A stretch of DNA of 64,000 nucleotides from Pseudomonas sp. St316 (GTDB lineage Bacteria; Pseudomonadota; Gammaproteobacteria; Pseudomonadales; Pseudomonadaceae), in the NCBI RefSeq assembly GCF_018325905.1, contig NZ_AP021901.1, positions 5,704,001-5,768,000 on the forward strand. The letters are read 5' to 3'. This document shows, one piece after another, positions 44,190-54,617 of this stretch (positions are counted from its first letter, which is position 1; every line of letters starts with the position of its first letter). The notes beneath the pieces were generated by a model. That model did not search any database. It was not told the origin of the DNA and saw only the letters and a list, made by a program, of their open reading frames with translations. Position numbers and translations under genes: made by a program.

Positions 44190-44314
44190 AGGAGAAGTGC
44201 CTGCGCGACGATCAGGCGGCGTTGAAAGCAGGCTCGAAATGCTCATCTACTAAAGTAAACTCCGCTTTCTCGCCTGCTTTCGCCTTGCCTGATCGCCGCT
44301 CGGCGACTTCTCCT
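44190..44314. repeat. 125-nt imperfect inverted repeat between dnaK and dnaJ
   Basis: The left arm (44190-44233) and right arm (44272-44314) are inverse copies sharing blocks AGGAGAAGT, GATCAGGC and AAAGCAGGC in the same order and spacing, with divergent bases between the blocks. The 38-base centre contains the A/T-rich CATCTACTAAAGTAAACTCC. It could fold as a long hairpin in the dnaK-dnaJ transcript or be a mobile palindromic repeat. It is not a REP of the types seen elsewhere in the window. The rest of the gap 44068-44530 holds no gene. Confidence 0.75.
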
Positions 44315-44454
44315 ACAAACCCTTATCTTTCAGCCAGGGCTCCGGCCAAAACGCGGCGTCCGTTGCTCGGAAAGCAGGAGCATTCCCGATCACACCGCCA
44401 GCATCCGAGCGTTGTCGCATGCTGTAAAAATTCACTGACTCCAGACACGCCAAC

Positions 44455-44472
44455 GCGGGAGCAAGCTCCCGC
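44455..44472 (-). terminator. GC hairpin downstream of dnaK
   Basis: GCGGGAGC and GCTCCCGC flank AA, 58 bases after the dnaK stop. It has no T-run; it resembles a lone REP half and may stabilise dnaK mRNA or cause partial termination before dnaJ. Confidence 0.5.
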
Positions 44473-44530
44473 GCGGCGACATCCTACCAGCCACCGCACA
44501 AATGCAGTCAACCGGCCGACCAACAAGCGA

Positions 44531-46447
<1,917 letters not shown>

Positions 46448-46524
46448 GTTAACTCTCCCGAAACTTGGATTTTGTTGCCGCAGCAGTGGTGGCTAACTGC
46501 GGTAGCACTTAAACGCTTGACTTA

Positions 46525-46553
46525 TAGATGGGGCCGCTATGACCGATTTCAAG
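46525..46553 (-). promoter_or_regulatory. Sigma-32 heat-shock promoter of dnaK
   Basis: On the minus strand CTTGAAA, 13 bases, then CCCCATCTA matches the RpoH consensus closely. The -35 box overlaps the last codons of grpE; the dnaK ATG is about 80 bases downstream. Confidence 0.85.
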
Positions 46554-47115
46554 CCTGCTCATCAATAGAAGGCGAAACCGGCGCCGGCGCCTTGCTGACC
46601 ACGACCATGGCCGGGCGCAGCAAACGACCGTTAAGCAAATAGCCCTTCTGGAAAACCTTCAGCACACTGTTTGGCTCGACGTCGGCACTTTCCTGCATCG
46701 CCATGGCCTGGTGGTGCTCGGCGTTGAAGGGTTCGCCATGCGGATCAAGGGTTTCGAGCTGATAACGCTTGAGGGTGTCCTGGAACATTTTCAGGGTCAG
46801 CTCGATGCCTTCACGCATCGGACGAATATTTTCGTCATCCGGGTTGGACAGCTCCAGGCCACGCTCCAGGCTGTCGATGATCGGCAGCAGATCGCCAGCG
46901 AAACGCTCCAGGGCGAATTTATGAGCCTTCTCTACATCTTGCTCGGCGCGACGGCGGACATTCTGCAGGTCGGCTGCTACACGCAACGCCTGATCCTGCG
47001 CACCGGCCAGTTGCTCCTCGAGCACTTGTACACGTGCCGCCAGGTCTTCACCGGAATCCTGGGAAGCCTGATTGGCGTCTAGATTTTGCGTGTCCTGCGT
47101 CTGTTCGTCAGCCAT
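46549..47115 (-). CDS. grpE: Nucleotide exchange factor GrpE
   Basis: A 188-residue dimeric co-chaperone that releases ADP from DnaK. An acidic N-terminus ([20 protein letters not shown]) leads to a long coiled coil ([20 protein letters not shown]) and the beta-domain with [20 protein letters not shown] and [20 protein letters not shown], the GrpE signature. GAGGAGA precedes the ATG. It is the first gene of the grpE-dnaK-dnaJ cluster. Confidence 0.97.
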   Translation of the reverse strand: MADEQTQDTQNLDANQASQDSGEDLAARVQVLEEQLAGAQDQALRVAADLQNVRRRAEQDVEKAHKFALERFAGDLLPIIDSLERGLELSNPDDENIRPMREGIELTLKMFQDTLKRYQLETLDPHGEPFNAEHHQAMAMQESADVEPNSVLKVFQKGYLLNGRLLRPAMVVVSKAPAPVSPSIDEQA

Positions 47116-47167
47116 AGATTTCTCCTCTCAACTTCGTCCGCGAGCTCAACTCGCGCTTCTGCCCCGG

Positions 47168-47196
47168 TATATGGGGTCGGGTTTTGCAGCTTCAAG
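47168..47196 (-). promoter_or_regulatory. Sigma-32 heat-shock promoter of grpE
   Basis: CTTGAA, 14 bases, CCCCATATA on the minus strand, about 55 bases before the grpE ATG, matches the RpoH consensus. Confidence 0.83.
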
Positions 47197-47317
47197 GGGC
47201 ATCTGACGAATTAACCTTACAAAAAACAGCTGCATAACCATTCCCCGCCGCGCTAAGAAAATCACTTATCCAAGCAAATCGAGCTAAGCGAGGGCATTGT
47301 CAGGCCAAAACAAAACA

Positions 47318-47333
47318 CTGTATAAATAACCAG
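47318..47333 (+). promoter_or_regulatory. LexA (SOS) box upstream of recN
   Basis: CTGTATAAATAACCAG has the CTG-N10-CAG structure and A/T-rich core of a LexA operator and lies 24 bases before the recN ATG. recN is a strongly SOS-induced gene in relatives. Confidence 0.9.
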
Positions 47334-47357
47334 ACCTAAAGCCTGGGAGCGGCCTTT

Positions 47358-49031
47358 ATGCTGGTGCACCTGTCCGTACACAACTACGCCATCGTCGAAC
47401 ACCTCGACCTCGAACTTGATCGAGGCATGAGTGTGATCACCGGTGAAACCGGCGCGGGCAAGTCGATCATGCTCGATGCCCTGGGCCTGACGCTGGGCGA
47501 CCGCGCCGACAGTGGCGTGGTGCGCCCCGGAGCGGACAAAGCCGACATCCTGGCGACGTTCGACCTGGTCGACATCCCCGAGGCCAGCGCCTGGCTGGCC
47601 GAACGCGACCTGGACACCGACGGCCTGTGCATCCTGCGCCGGGTCATCACCGCTGAAGGCCGCTCCCGAGGCTACATCAACGGCACCCCGTGCCCATTGG
47701 GCGACCTCAAGGCCCTCGGCGAGCTGCTGATCGACATTCACAGCCAGCATGAACATCAATCCCTGCTCAAGACCGATACCCACCGTCGCCTGCTGGATGA
47801 GTACGCCGGCGCCACGGACCTGGCCCGACAGGTCCAACTGGCGGCCCAACGCTGGCGCCAAACCCGACAGGAACTGGATCGCCTCTCCAACTCCGGCGAC
47901 GAACAGCGCGCACGTCACCAGTTATTGAGCTACCAGCTCGAAGAGCTGGAAAACCTGGCCCTGGGTGAAAATGAACTGGAAGAACTGGAGCAGGAACACA
48001 AGAACCTGACCAACGCCGAAACCCTGCTGGGCATTTGCCGGCAAGTGGTCGAACAATGCAGCGAGAGCGATTCAGGCAATGTGCTCAATGCCCTGACGGC
48101 GAGCTTGAACCGACTTTCCAGCGTGAACAATTCGGTAGGCGCCCTGAACGAAGCGACCAACCTGCTGACGAGTGCGCAGATCCAGGTCGAAGAAGCCGTC
48201 GGGGAACTGAACCGCTTCCTCGATCATTTCGATGCCGACCCCGCCCGCCTGCAGTACCTGGAAGAGCGCCTGGACACCATCTATACACTGGCGCGCAAGC
48301 ACCGCATCCAGCCGACCGATGTTGCCGAACTCCAGCAGCGGCTGCTGGAAGAACTGGAAACCCTGAACGCCAACGATGAATCCATCGAGCGCCTGGCGGA
48401 TGAACTGGCTTCTTATGCCCGTCATTACCAGGAAAAGGCCAAGGAGCTCAGTGAACTGCGGCAGCACGCCGCAACAGGGCTGGCCAGCGCCGTGGAGCAG
48501 GAAATCCAGCGCCTGGGCATGCCCGGCGGGCGCTTCACCATCGAATTGCGCCCCAACGCTGGCGACGAACTCCAGCCCAATGGCCTGGAGCAAGTGGAAC
48601 TACTGGTCAGCGCCAACCCCGGGCAACCGCTCAAGGCCCTGGCCAAAGTCGCCTCCGGCGGCGAGCTGTCACGGATCAGCCTGGCCATCCAGGTCATCAC
48701 CGCACAGACCTCTCGCGTGCCGACGCTGGTATTCGACGAAGTGGACGTGGGTATCGGTGGCCCAACCGCGGAAATTGTCGGCCAGTTGCTGCGCCGGCTG
48801 GGGGAGCGGGGCCAGGTGCTGACGGTGACTCACCTGCCCCAGGTCGCCGCCCAGGGACACCAGCATCTATTCGTGCACAAGGTGCGCGGCGAGGATGCCA
48901 CTCGCACGGCCGTGTCCAAGCTCAACAAAAACGAGCGCGTGGAAGAAGTGGCGCGAATGCTCGGGGGCATCGACCTCACCAAGGAATCCCTGGCCCACGC
49001 GAAAAAAATGGTCGTTACCGCGAAAATCTGA
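47358..49031 (+). CDS. recN: DNA repair protein RecN
   Basis: A 557-residue SMC-like ATPase that acts on double-strand breaks. N-terminal Walker A is VITGETGAGKSIMLDALG; a coiled-coil centre (residues about 160-370) separates it from ABC signature LAKVASGGELSRISLAIQV and Walker B VPTLVFDEVDVGIGG, then LTVTHLPQVAAQG. GGGAG precedes the ATG. Single-gene unit under the LexA box; divergent from grpE and convergent with fur. Confidence 0.97.
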   Translation: MLVHLSVHNYAIVEHLDLELDRGMSVITGETGAGKSIMLDALGLTLGDRADSGVVRPGADKADILATFDLVDIPEASAWLAERDLDTDGLCILRRVITAEGRSRGYINGTPCPLGDLKALGELLIDIHSQHEHQSLLKTDTHRRLLDEYAGATDLARQVQLAAQRWRQTRQELDRLSNSGDEQRARHQLLSYQLEELENLALGENELEELEQEHKNLTNAETLLGICRQVVEQCSESDSGNVLNALTASLNRLSSVNNSVGALNEATNLLTSAQIQVEEAVGELNRFLDHFDADPARLQYLEERLDTIYTLARKHRIQPTDVAELQQRLLEELETLNANDESIERLADELASYARHYQEKAKELSELRQHAATGLASAVEQEIQRLGMPGGRFTIELRPNAGDELQPNGLEQVELLVSANPGQPLKALAKVASGGELSRISLAIQVITAQTSRVPTLVFDEVDVGIGGPTAEIVGQLLRRLGERGQVLTVTHLPQVAAQGHQHLFVHKVRGEDATRTAVSKLNKNERVEEVARMLGGIDLTKESLAHAKKMVVTAKI

Positions 49032-49045
49032 GAACGGCGGAAAGC

Positions 49046-49073
49046 ACGAAGGCGACCCGGGGGTCGCCTTCGT
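49046..49073. terminator. Terminator hairpin between convergent recN and fur
   Basis: ACGAAGGCGACCC pairs with GGTCGCCTTCGT around GGG. It lies between the two stops and can serve both directions, though T-runs are weak. Confidence 0.7.
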
Positions 49074-49108
49074 TCGTTTCGCGAACCTTGATAGTCCGCG
49101 CGACATGC

Positions 49109-49513
49109 TTACTTTTTCTTGCGTACGTACAGCACAAGATTGTGATCAACCATCTCGAAGCCATACTTGTCGACGATTGCTTTCTGCAGCCGCTCGATTT
49201 CTTCGTCGAAGAATTCAATCACTTCGCTGGTCTCGACGTTGACCATATGGTCGTGATGCTTGCCGTCGTCCAGTTCGAAGACCGCATGGCCTCCGTCGAA
49301 GTTGTGCCGCACCACAAGGCCAGCTGCCTCGAACTGAGTCAGAACACGGTAAACCGTGGCCAGACCGACGTCCTCACCAGCCTCCATCAGCGCCTTGTAG
49401 ACATCCTCGGCACTCATGTGGCGTTGCTCGGCGGAGTCGAGCATTTGTAGAATCTTGACCCGTGGCAGGGTCACTTTGAGGCCGGCTTTGCGTAGTTCGC
49501 TATTTTCAACCAT
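49109..49513 (-). CDS. fur: Ferric uptake regulator
   Basis: A 134-residue iron-dependent repressor. Winged-helix domain (LRKAGLKVTLPRVKILQML, SAEDVYKALMEAGEDVGLAT) with recognition helix ATVYRVLTQFEAAG, then the metal region GKHHDHMVNVETSEVIEF and KYGFEMVDHNLVLYVRKKK. The protein has no cysteine at all, so it lacks the structural CxxC zinc site of E. coli Fur, as I know for P. aeruginosa Fur. It is divergent from bamE, the known arrangement. Confidence 0.97.
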   Translation of the reverse strand: MVENSELRKAGLKVTLPRVKILQMLDSAEQRHMSAEDVYKALMEAGEDVGLATVYRVLTQFEAAGLVVRHNFDGGHAVFELDDGKHHDHMVNVETSEVIEFFDEEIERLQKAIVDKYGFEMVDHNLVLYVRKKK

Positions 49514-49610
49514 GGTCAGCTTTCTCGCGATGCTGCTTCGCAGCTTCTCTTAATGCGGGTATGATCGGCGTTTACGTTGTCCCAGCCAAGATAGTGGAAG
49601 TCGCCCACCG

Positions 49611-50138
49611 ATGCAAAACACCAAGCTCTTGCTAACCAGTTTCACCTTTGTGGGACTGCTCGCACTCGCCGGTTGTTCATTCCCCGGGGTTTACAAAATC
49701 GACATCCAGCAGGGCAATGTCGTCACGCAGGACATGATAGACCAGTTACGCCCGGGAATGACCCGCCGGCAAGTACGGTTTATCATGGGCAACCCCCTGC
49801 TGACCGACACGTTCCATGCCGATCGCTGGGATTACCTGTACAGCTTGCAGCCAGGCGGCGGTGAGCGCCAGCAGGAACGCATCAGCGTTATCTTTAGCCC
49901 CAACGACCAACTCGTCAGCCTGTCGGGCGATTTCATGCCTGGCGTGAGCCGTGACGAAGCCATCCTGGGCAAGGACAGCGGCACGACCGTTACCGATCCG
50001 ACCCAGAATACCGAACAGCCGAAACCGGAAAAACCGGCCAAGCCAGGTTCGCTGCTGGACCAGATCCAGAAGGACGTGGACAAAGTCGAGACCGTACCCG
50101 TCCCGACACCAGAGCCCCTGGACACCTCGCCGCAATAA
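49611..50138 (+). CDS. bamE: Outer-membrane assembly lipoprotein BamE (OmlA)
   Basis: A 175-residue lipoprotein of the BAM complex that inserts beta-barrels. The signal peptide ends in a lipobox ([11 protein letters not shown], acylated Cys at 22). The BamE fold follows: [51 protein letters not shown]. The ~55-residue C-terminal extension is Pro/Glu/Lys-rich and disordered, longer than in E. coli. Divergent from fur; ribosome site is weak. Confidence 0.95.
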   Translation: MQNTKLLLTSFTFVGLLALAGCSFPGVYKIDIQQGNVVTQDMIDQLRPGMTRRQVRFIMGNPLLTDTFHADRWDYLYSLQPGGGERQQERISVIFSPNDQLVSLSGDFMPGVSRDEAILGKDSGTTVTDPTQNTEQPKPEKPAKPGSLLDQIQKDVDKVETVPVPTPEPLDTSPQ

Positions 50139-50149
50139 ATTGCGGCCTA

Positions 50150-50175
50150 AAAAACCCGGCATGCCGGGTTTTTTA
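50150..50175. terminator. Bidirectional terminator between bamE and rnfH
   Basis: AAAACCCGGC and ATGCCGGGTTTTTT form a perfect stem with A-run before and six Ts after. Confidence 0.92.
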
Positions 50176-50196
50176 TTGCCTGCCATTCAAGCCAGG

Positions 50197-50499
50197 TTAT
50201 TGCTCCGATTGACGCGCCTGGGCAGCCTTGGCCGCGCGCAAGCGACGAATTTCCTTCGGATCGGCCAACAGCGGTCGATAAATCTCCAGTCGATCAGCCG
50301 CCTGCACCACCTGGTGATCAGGATCGGCAACCACTTTGCCAAAAATCCCCACAGGGCAAGTCGCCAGATCCAGTTCCGGAAACACATCGGCAATACCCGA
50401 TGCCGCCAGTGCGGCGCGAACACTCGTGCCTTCCTGCACCACGCAGGTGTGCAAGACTTGACGCTCCGCCGAGGCATACACCACTTCTATCTCAATCAA
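50197..50499 (-). CDS. rnfH: RnfH family ubiquitin-like protein
   Basis: A 100-residue beta-grasp protein (IEIEVVYASAERQVLHTCVV, EGTSVRAALAASGIADVFPE, VGIFGKVVADPDHQVVQAAD, DRLEIYRPLLADPKEIRRLR) typical of RnfH/UPF0125, encoded after ratA. Start is TTG at 50499, overlapping the ratA TGA (TTGA). Role is unknown; the ratA-rnfH pair has been compared to a toxin-antitoxin system, which I regard as unproven. Confidence 0.9.
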   Translation of the reverse strand: MIEIEVVYASAERQVLHTCVVQEGTSVRAALAASGIADVFPELDLATCPVGIFGKVVADPDHQVVQAADRLEIYRPLLADPKEIRRLRAAKAAQARQSEQ

Positions 50500-50939
50500 C
50501 GCTTGAGCTCTGCATTCTGCTTGGCCCGCTGGCAGAACGCATCGACCAGTGTATTGGCGGCCTGATTGAACAGCGGCCCTAACGTCGCCCGCACCAGAGG
50601 ACCGGCGTAGTCGAACGACAGGTCCAGGCTGATCTTGCAGGCCTTTTCACCCAGCGGCTTGAACACCCAGACACCGTGGAGCTGGTTGAAAGGCCCTTCT
50701 TCCAGGTTCATCTCGATGGACTGCCCCGGCACCAGCGTATTGCGCGTAACGAAGCGCTGGCTCAAGCCGCTCTTGGCAATGTTGAGGCTGGCGCGCATAT
50801 GGGTTTCAGAGCTCTCCAGCACCTCGGCCGACGAGCACCACGGCAAAAACTCCGGGTAGCTCGCCACATCGTTGACCAGGTCATACAGCGCCTGCGCCGG
50901 GTAGGGCAGCAAGGCCGAGCGTTGAATATGTGTCGTCAT
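50496..50939 (-). CDS. ratA: RatA / coenzyme Q-binding START-domain protein
   Basis: A ~147-residue START/polyketide-cyclase fold protein (MTTHIQRSALLPYPAQALYD, VNDVASYPEFLPWCSSAEVL, FNQLHGVWVFKPLGEKACKI, AANTLVDAFCQRAKQ). Homologues are COQ10-like lipid/ubiquinone binders; E. coli RatA was described as inhibiting ribosome association. Start at ATG 50939; the frame extends further upstream without homology. Overlaps rnfH; the next gene upstream ends eight bases before. Confidence 0.9.
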   Translation of the reverse strand: MTTHIQRSALLPYPAQALYDLVNDVASYPEFLPWCSSAEVLESSETHMRASLNIAKSGLSQRFVTRNTLVPGQSIEMNLEEGPFNQLHGVWVFKPLGEKACKISLDLSFDYAGPLVRATLGPLFNQAANTLVDAFCQRAKQNAELKR

Positions 50940-50946
50940 GTAAGCG

Positions 50947-52350
50947 TCACTTCCACAGCTGGGCGGCAAACACTACAAGAATGCCAATGGGCGCCACGTA
51001 GCGCATCAAGAACAGGCTCAAACCAAACAATACCGGGCTGCGCAGCGACAGTTCATCACGCACCGCTTCACGTCCCATGATCCATCCTGCAAACACTACG
51101 AAACACAAACCACCCAATGGCAGCATGATTCGTGAGGTGAAGAAATCAATCACTCCGAAGAAGTCCAGCCCTCCGGTTGCTCCCCACTGGTAGAGATGGA
51201 ACAGCCCACCTTCGTTCACGAAAAACTTCGCTTGTTTCCATATATTGAAGGAAAACACCGTACCCAGGCCGACAAACCAACAGGTGAAGGCCAACCAGAA
51301 GGTTACCCAGGCGCGGCTGAGCCGGGTCCGCTCAACCAGGTAAGCCACCATGGGTTCCAACAGGGAGATGGCGGAACTCCAGGCGGCGATCGCCACCAGC
51401 AGGAAAAACACCACGCCCATTATCTGGCCGAACGCCATGCTGCCGAAGGCAAAAGGCAGGCTGACGAACATCAGCCCCGGCCCCTCACTCGGGTTCAGGC
51501 CGGCAGCGAACACAATCGGAAACAATGCCACACCCGCCAGCAGCGACACGAAGGTGTCCAGCAGTGCGACGCCGAAGACGGTTCGGGTCAGGGAGGCATT
51601 CTTGGGCATGTAGGCGCCGTAGATCATGATCGAACCGACCCCGACACTCAGGGAGAAAAACGCATGCCCCATGGCCGGCAGCAGGCCGTCCAGGACTTTC
51701 TCCGGCTGGAAGTCGAACATGAAATGCACGCCTTCCATGAAATGCCCAGTGGTTATGCTGTAGCCCAGCAGCACCAGGATCATCACGAACAGCAGCGGCA
51801 TCATGATCCGCAGGCTGCGCTCAAGCCCGGCCACCACGCCTCGGGCAATCACCACCGCCGAGAGCACCATGAAGATCGTGTGCCAGAGCGTCAGCCTCCA
51901 GGGATCGGAGATGACGTTGCCGAAGTAGGCGCCCACCTGATCTGGCGTGGCCCCTTGGAAATCCCCGCGCCCCATGTCGATGATGTAGTCCAGCGACCAG
52001 CCACCGACCACACTATAGAAAGACAGGATCAACAGCGCCGTGATCATCCCGGCGAAGGCGCCCCACGACCATTTGGCCGAATGCCCGGCTTCCACCGCCA
52101 GCACTTTCAGGGCATTGGCCGGGCTTTGCCGGGCCCGACGACCGATCAGGGTTTCGGCGAGCATCACCGGTGCGCCAATGAGCGCAATGCACGCCAGGAA
52201 CATCAGTACGAAGGCGCCGCCACCGTAGACGCCAACCATGTAGGGGAATTTCCAGATACTGCCCAGCCCCACCGCTGAACCGGTTGCAGCGAATATAAAG
52301 ACCCAGCGGCTAGCCCAACTGCCGTGGACAGAAACCTTGTCTGTCGACAT
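50947..52350 (-). CDS. Sodium-dependent transporter of the SNF (NSS) family
   Basis: A 467-residue inner-membrane symporter with the LeuT-type fold, about 12 membrane segments. The N-terminal segment [20 protein letters not shown] is the unwound TM1 that binds Na+ and substrate; TM6-type [16 protein letters not shown] and TM8-type [17 protein letters not shown] are also clear. Members import amino acids or related amines with sodium; the substrate cannot be read from sequence. Start at ATG 52350 ([12 protein letters not shown]). Same position as PA4767-type neighbours? In P. aeruginosa a comparable gene lies beside ratA; divergent from smpB here. Confidence 0.88.
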   Translation of the reverse strand: MSTDKVSVHGSWASRWVFIFAATGSAVGLGSIWKFPYMVGVYGGGAFVLMFLACIALIGAPVMLAETLIGRRARQSPANALKVLAVEAGHSAKWSWGAFAGMITALLILSFYSVVGGWSLDYIIDMGRGDFQGATPDQVGAYFGNVISDPWRLTLWHTIFMVLSAVVIARGVVAGLERSLRIMMPLLFVMILVLLGYSITTGHFMEGVHFMFDFQPEKVLDGLLPAMGHAFFSLSVGVGSIMIYGAYMPKNASLTRTVFGVALLDTFVSLLAGVALFPIVFAAGLNPSEGPGLMFVSLPFAFGSMAFGQIMGVVFFLLVAIAAWSSAISLLEPMVAYLVERTRLSRAWVTFWLAFTCWFVGLGTVFSFNIWKQAKFFVNEGGLFHLYQWGATGGLDFFGVIDFFTSRIMLPLGGLCFVVFAGWIMGREAVRDELSLRSPVLFGLSLFLMRYVAPIGILVVFAAQLWK

Positions 52351-52467
52351 CGTGATCACGCCCAGCGTTCGAAAAAGAGGCCGCATTGTCCGGGATTCAC
52401 TCAACGTGCTCAAGCACGCAGCTTCACCGTAGCCGACACGCACGCAACTGCCTATAATGCCGCCCCT

Positions 52468-52950
52468 ATGGCTAAACAGAAGAAACACCCCACAGGGACC
52501 ATCGCGCAAAACAAAAAGGCGCGACACGATTACTTCATCGAACAACGTTTCGAGGCTGGCATGGTCCTGGCCGGCTGGGAAGTAAAGAGCTTGCGTGCCG
52601 GCAAGGCGCAACTGGTCGACAGCTATGTGCTGCTCAAGGACGGCGAAGCGTGGCTGCTAGGCAGTCATATCACGCCGCTGACCACCGCCAGCACTCACGT
52701 GATTGCCGATCCAGTACGTTCGCGCAAACTGCTGCTTAACAAGCGCGAGCTGGAGAAACTCTTCGCCTCCGTGCAGCAGAAGGGCTATACCTGCGTCTGC
52801 ACGTCGTTGTACTGGAGCAAGCACTTGATCAAGTGCGAAATTGCCCTGGGCAAGGGCAAGAAGGAATACGACAAGCGCGATACCGAGCGCGAACGCGATG
52901 CTGGCCGCGAGCTGCAGCGCGCGGTGCGCAACAAGGGCAAGGAAGACTGA
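52468..52950 (+). CDS. smpB: SsrA-binding protein SmpB
   Basis: A 160-residue protein that binds tmRNA and brings it to stalled ribosomes. It reads [40 protein letters not shown], the beta-barrel [20 protein letters not shown] and the basic tail [17 protein letters not shown] at 52453-52458, ten bases before the ATG, would give a nearly leaderless mRNA if it is the -10 box. The tmRNA gene lies 10 kb to the right. Divergent from the SNF transporter; a REP array follows 16 bases after the stop. Confidence 0.97.
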   Translation: MAKQKKHPTGTIAQNKKARHDYFIEQRFEAGMVLAGWEVKSLRAGKAQLVDSYVLLKDGEAWLLGSHITPLTTASTHVIADPVRSRKLLLNKRELEKLFASVQQKGYTCVCTSLYWSKHLIKCEIALGKGKKEYDKRDTERERDAGRELQRAVRNKGKED

Positions 52951-52966
52951 TTCTTTCGCCTTGAGA

Positions 52967-53587
52967 CCGCTTTCGCGAGCAAGCTCGCTCCCACACCCGA
53001 TCTCGGCAATACACAGACCCTGTGTTCACTGAAGATCCACTGTGGGAGCTAGCTTGCTCGCGATGGCGTCGACACATCTGGCATTGATGCGTCAGACAGA
53101 CCGCTTTCGCGAGCAAGCTCGCTCCCACACCCGATCCCGGCAGTACACAGATCCTGTGTTCACTGAAGTTCCACTGTGGGAGCGAGCTTGCTCGCGATAG
53201 CGTCGACGCATACTGCATTGATGCGTCAGACAGACCGCTTTCGCGAGCAAGCTCGCTCCCACACCCGATCCCGGCAATACGCAGATCCTGTGTTCACTGA
53301 AGATCCAATGTGGGAGCGAGCCTGCTCGCGATGGCATCGACCCATCCGGCATTGATGCGTCAGACAGACCGCTTTCGCGAGCAAGCTCGCCCCCACACCC
53401 GATCCCGGCAGTACACATATCCTGTGTTCCCTGAAGATCCACTGCGAGAGCGAGCTTGCTCGCGATGGCGTCGACACATCTGGCATTGATGCGTCAGACA
53501 GACCGCTTTCGCGAGCAAGCTCGCTCCCACACCCGATCCCGGCAATACACAAATCCTGTGTTCCCTGAAGATCCACTGTGGGAGCGA
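52967..53587. repeat. Tandem array of 134-bp units each containing a REP pair
   Basis: The motif CCGCTTTCGCGAGCAAGCTC recurs at 52967, 53101, 53235, 53369 and 53503, an exact 134-base period, giving four full units and a fifth of 85 bases. Each unit holds an inverted REP pair (reverse then forward) joined by a ~45-base spacer (CCGATCCCGGCAATACACAG type) and a second spacer (TGGCATTGATGCGTCAGACA). Copies differ by scattered substitutions. The last copy stops at GTGGGAGCGA, immediately before the lldR stop codon. Tandem amplification of whole REPINs this regular is unusual. Confidence 0.93.
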
Positions 53588-54355
53588 TTACATTCCTTTG
53601 CGCCGCTCTGCACGCGCCACGCGCTGCACTTCCTGGCGCACCTCTTCCAAGACTTCCTGCACATACAAAATATGCCGGCTGGACACTTCCCGCGCTTGTT
53701 CGGCATGCCCGTCCATAATGGCCTGGTACAACTCCCGGTGCTGGCTGATCAACATGTCGCGGGTTTCAGTGCGCTGCTTGTACATGCCGCCAATATTGGT
53801 GACGACGTTGCGCTTGAGCAGGTCGAACAGGCCGCGGATGGTGTGCAGCAACACCGCGTTATGGCTGGCCTCGGCAATCGCCAGGTGAAACCGGGCATCC
53901 GCCGCACCCTCCTCCGCCCGGCTCACCTCGTCGTGGCGCGAGTAACAATCCTGCAGCTCTTCGAAGGCCGCCGTCAGACGCTCGCGATCCACCTCCGTGG
54001 CCCGCTGCGCCGCGTAATAAGCGCAAGACGCTTCCAGGGTGTGACGGAACTCCAACAAATCACGCTGCGCCTCGGGATTGCTTTCCAAAAGCTGCAGCAG
54101 CGGATCACTGAACGTCGAGCCCAGCGACTCCACCACATAGTTGCCGCCGCCCTGGCGACTGACCAACAAGCCTTTGGCCGCCAGTTTCTGAATCGCCTCG
54201 CGCAACGAAGGGCGTGACACACCGAATTGCTCAGCCAGGGTCCGCTCGGCCGGCAGCCGCTCACCGGACTTGAGCGTGCCCTCAAGGATCATGCCTTCAA
54301 GCCGCTCGACAATATCGTCAGACAAACGGCGCTGACGAATCTGATCAAACCCCAT
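53588..54355 (-). CDS. lldR: FadR-type GntR regulator of lactate genes
   Basis: A 255-residue repressor with N-terminal winged helix (SDDIVERLEGMILEGTLKSG, SRPSLREAIQKLAAKGLLVS) and a C-terminal all-helical FCD effector domain (LEFRHTLEASCAYYAAQRAT, ARFHLAIAEASHNAVLLHTI) with the metal-type Asp/His pattern. Homologues release DNA when lactate binds. It is divergent from lldP with a perfect FadR-type palindrome between. Its stop codon touches the last base of the REP array. Confidence 0.92.
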   Translation of the reverse strand: MGFDQIRQRRLSDDIVERLEGMILEGTLKSGERLPAERTLAEQFGVSRPSLREAIQKLAAKGLLVSRQGGGNYVVESLGSTFSDPLLQLLESNPEAQRDLLEFRHTLEASCAYYAAQRATEVDRERLTAAFEELQDCYSRHDEVSRAEEGAADARFHLAIAEASHNAVLLHTIRGLFDLLKRNVVTNIGGMYKQRTETRDMLISQHRELYQAIMDGHAEQAREVSSRHILYVQEVLEEVRQEVQRVARAERRKGM

Positions 54356-54548
54356 AACTCAGTTCTCCACGATCCCGACGGCTCGCCGGGCTCTCTATTC
54401 TGGCCCATCCGGGCCTTGTCCACACCCATCAAAAGCCGTTTTCACCACCGGATCAGATGCCATCTGCACCGCTTATTCGACGAAAGTTTCAGGGCGGCAA
54501 ATTGACACACGACAACCAAGGCTTTTACCCTAGCCAACAGCGCTTGTA

Positions 54549-54565
54549 AATTGGTATTACCAATT
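54549..54565. promoter_or_regulatory. LldR operator palindrome
   Basis: AATTGGTATTACCAATT is a perfect palindrome with the TGGT-N3-ACCA core recognised by LldR/FadR-subfamily proteins. It lies 53 bases before the lldP ATG and about 195 bases upstream of lldR. Confidence 0.85.
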
Positions 54566-54617
54566 ATCCAAATCGCTGACCAGTGCCTGACCAACAACAA
54601 TTAGGGGCCCACCCACT

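Noticed and set aside
50197..50939. ratA-rnfH as a new toxin-antitoxin system
   Set aside because: Both are conserved housekeeping-like genes in a fixed neighbourhood (START-domain and ubiquitin-like protein); nothing here supports toxin activity.
52967..53587. CRISPR-like regular repeats
   Set aside because: The period is regular but the 'spacers' repeat too, units are 134 bases, repeats are REP palindromes and no cas gene is near.
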